DNA of 33,848 nucleotides from Acetonema longum DSM 6540 (GTDB lineage: Bacteria > Bacillota > Negativicutes > Sporomusales > Acetonemataceae), in assembly GCF_000219125.1 (NCBI RefSeq), contig NZ_AFGF01000166.1:1-33848 (forward strand), written 5' to 3'. A model generated the notes under the pieces. It was not told where the DNA came from, did not search any database, and was given only the letters and a program-made list of their open reading frames with translations. The position numbers were made by a program, and so were the translations under genes. Of this stretch, positions 32,260-33,848 are shown one piece after another. Numbering within the stretch: the first letter of the stretch is position 1; every line of letters begins with the position of its first letter.

Positions 32260-33738
32260 CTATCCCTGACGGTTCACTGCCTCAAACTCCGCCTGAATCG
32301 TCTGGTCTGGCGGCGCATCCTGCAGGCTGACCAGATAAATCGCCAGACAGGACAAAATGAACCCGGGTACGATTTCGTACAGGCCAAACCAGGCGAATTG
32401 CTTCCAGAACAGTACCGTGAGGCCGCCGACAATAATCCCTGCCAGGGCACCGTTTCGGGTCATACGTTTCCAAAACAAAGACAATACAATGGCTGGGCCG
32501 AAAGCCGCGCCGAAACCAGCCCACGCATAGGCTACCATGTCTAAAATAAAGTTGTTGGGATTCAGTCCCAGGATCACGGCCAGTACCGATACCAAAGCTA
32601 CGGTCAAGCGGCTGATCCAGACCAATTCCTTTTCCCCGGCGTCTTTTCTCACCAAGGACTTGTAAAAATCCTGGGAAACAGCTGAAGCCGTCACCAACAG
32701 TTGGGAAGAAGCCGTACTCATAATGGCTGCCAACACAGCTGAGAGAATCAATCCGGCAAAAAATGAGGAAAGAATGTCATGAGTCATGACCATAAACACA
32801 GTTTCCACATCTGCTCCTGACAGCGGCTGAGTCAGATAAACCCGACCCACCAGCCCCACTAACACCGCGGCCGCCAACGAGAATACCACCCAGGTCATGG
32901 CAATATTCGTAGCCTGTTGAATCTCTCCGGTGTCGCGAATAGCCATAAACCGCACCAAAATATGAGGCTGTCCAAAATAGCCAAGGCCCCAGGCCAGCAA
33001 GGAAATAATCTCGATGACCGAGACCGTTTTGCCGTCCGGATGGGTAAAAGGATTAAACAATTCGGCATTCAACGACGACAAGGCCGCCAGGGTATCTACA
33101 GGACCGCCCATCAACACCGAAGCCGTAATCGGCACCGCCAGAATGGCAAAAAACATCATAACGCCCTGAATAAAATCCGTCCAGCACACGGCCATAAAGC
33201 CGCCCAAAAAAGTGTAAAATACAACGACAAACGCTCCCAGAATTAAGGCTGTGGTATAAGGCAGGCCGAACACTGTCTCAAACAGTTTGCCGCCGGCCAC
33301 AAAGCCGGACGAAGTGTACAGCAGGAAAAAAATCAGAATAAACACGGCGGAAATAATCCGCAACACATTGGAATGATCGTGAAACCGGTTTTGAAAATAA
33401 TCCGGCACAGTCAAAGAATCATTGGCCACCTGGGTATATTGCCGCAGCCTTTTGGCGATAAACTGCCAGTTCACCCAAGTGCCCAAAATCAGGCCTAAAG
33501 CGATCCAACCCGCCTGTAAACCGGCGACATAGGCATAGCCCGGCAGACCCATCAGCATCCAGCCGCTCATATCCGAAGCCTCAGCACTCATGGAAGTGAC
33601 CCAAGGGCCCAATTGCCTTCCGCCTAGTATGTAATCAGACATGGTTTGCTCTTTCTTCCAGTAATAGATTCCAATGGCCATCATTACGCCCAGATACAGG
33701 GCAAAGGCAGCTAAAATACCAGTGCTGTTTTCGATCAT
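32260..33738 (-). CDS. putP: Sodium/proline symporter
   Basis: The 492-residue SSS-family transporter has about 13 membrane segments. Diagnostic stretches are DYILGGRQLGPWVTSMSAEASDMSGWML near the start (Na+ site and SAxASDMSGW signature), GLGYFGQPHILVRFMAI, and SAVLAAIMSTASSQLLVTASAVSQD later. These match PutP of E. coli and B. subtilis closely, so sodium-driven proline uptake is the likely role, either as nutrient or osmoprotectant. GAGGAG sits 6-7 bases before the ATG. A promoter lies 80-110 bases upstream. Nothing is visible in the 209 bases between it and the FAD gene. Confidence 0.94.
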   Translation of the reverse strand: MIENSTGILAAFALYLGVMMAIGIYYWKKEQTMSDYILGGRQLGPWVTSMSAEASDMSGWMLMGLPGYAYVAGLQAGWIALGLILGTWVNWQFIAKRLRQYTQVANDSLTVPDYFQNRFHDHSNVLRIISAVFILIFFLLYTSSGFVAGGKLFETVFGLPYTTALILGAFVVVFYTFLGGFMAVCWTDFIQGVMMFFAILAVPITASVLMGGPVDTLAALSSLNAELFNPFTHPDGKTVSVIEIISLLAWGLGYFGQPHILVRFMAIRDTGEIQQATNIAMTWVVFSLAAAVLVGLVGRVYLTQPLSGADVETVFMVMTHDILSSFFAGLILSAVLAAIMSTASSQLLVTASAVSQDFYKSLVRKDAGEKELVWISRLTVALVSVLAVILGLNPNNFILDMVAYAWAGFGAAFGPAIVLSLFWKRMTRNGALAGIIVGGLTVLFWKQFAWFGLYEIVPGFILSCLAIYLVSLQDAPPDQTIQAEFEAVNRQG

Positions 33739-33817
33739 ATTGATTTCTCCTCATGATTCACGTATAGTTGGGGATTTATCCATAATTTGTAAAACGCAAT
33801 CTTAGTCCATATATCGC

Positions 33818-33846
33818 AGTATAATAGAAAACTATCCGGCAGGCAA
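33818..33846 (-). promoter_or_regulatory. putP: Candidate putP promoter
   Basis: TTGCCT (33841-33846) and TATACT (33818-33823) are 17 bases apart on the minus strand. This leaves an untranslated leader of about 75 bases. Confidence 0.65.
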
Positions 33847-33848
33847 GT

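Overview
The window is ordinary chromosomal DNA from a Firmicute. It looks most like a spore-forming, Gram-negative-walled member of the Negativicutes (Sporomusaceae-like). This rests on overall gene flavour, moderate G+C, strong GGAGG-type ribosome binding sites, an L-box lysine riboswitch, a B. subtilis-type Fur box and an anaerobe-style bacterioferritin/rubrerythrin pair. The genus assignment is inference. No rRNA, tRNA, CRISPR array, prophage or intact transposon was found.

Layout. Positions 84-5515 hold an iron-uptake module: an AraC/PchR-like regulator behind a promoter with a perfect 7-1-7 Fur box, then two ABC exporter-fold proteins of the YbtP/YbtQ (IrtAB) type. The first ABC gene carries a single-base frameshift between its membrane and ATPase domains. 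A roughly 350-bp element with inverted ends lies between regulator and transporters. Positions 5600-7240 hold an AAA ATPase, a small YkuD L,D-transpeptidase bracketed by two REP-like GC palindromes, and a truncated RAYT transposase. Positions 7289-11185 hold guanine deaminase, rubrerythrin, haem-type bacterioferritin and a stand-alone ftsZ. Positions 11447-16446 hold a sodium symporter, an Eis-like acetyltransferase with a DUF2156 partner, a DUF350 membrane protein and exonuclease III. Positions 16516-21382 hold a multi-zinc-ribbon protein of unknown function, an M19 dipeptidase next to an orphan OppA-type lipoprotein, and a class A beta-lactamase-fold hydrolase without a signal peptide.

Positions 21517-23129 hold lysA under a complete lysine riboswitch with promoter and intrinsic terminator. 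Next come a coiled-coil lipoprotein, a BusR-like GntR/RCK_C regulator (candidate c-di-AMP sensor) with a palindrome in its promoter, cobO and a KapD-like exonuclease. Positions 25785-29277 hold an envelope-glycosylation operon: GtrA, polyprenyl-phosphate glycosyltransferase, GT39-family transferase and a TPR protein. The window closes with ddl, an FAD oxidoreductase carrying an embedded ferredoxin-like cysteine motif, and putP.

Most genes are conserved housekeeping or transport functions. The best leads are the Fur-controlled, frameshifted importer, the dispersed repeat family (three copies here), the REP/RAYT remnant around the L,D-transpeptidase, the BusR-like regulator and the cysteine-bearing FAD enzyme. 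I found no convincing evidence of a wholly new multi-gene system.
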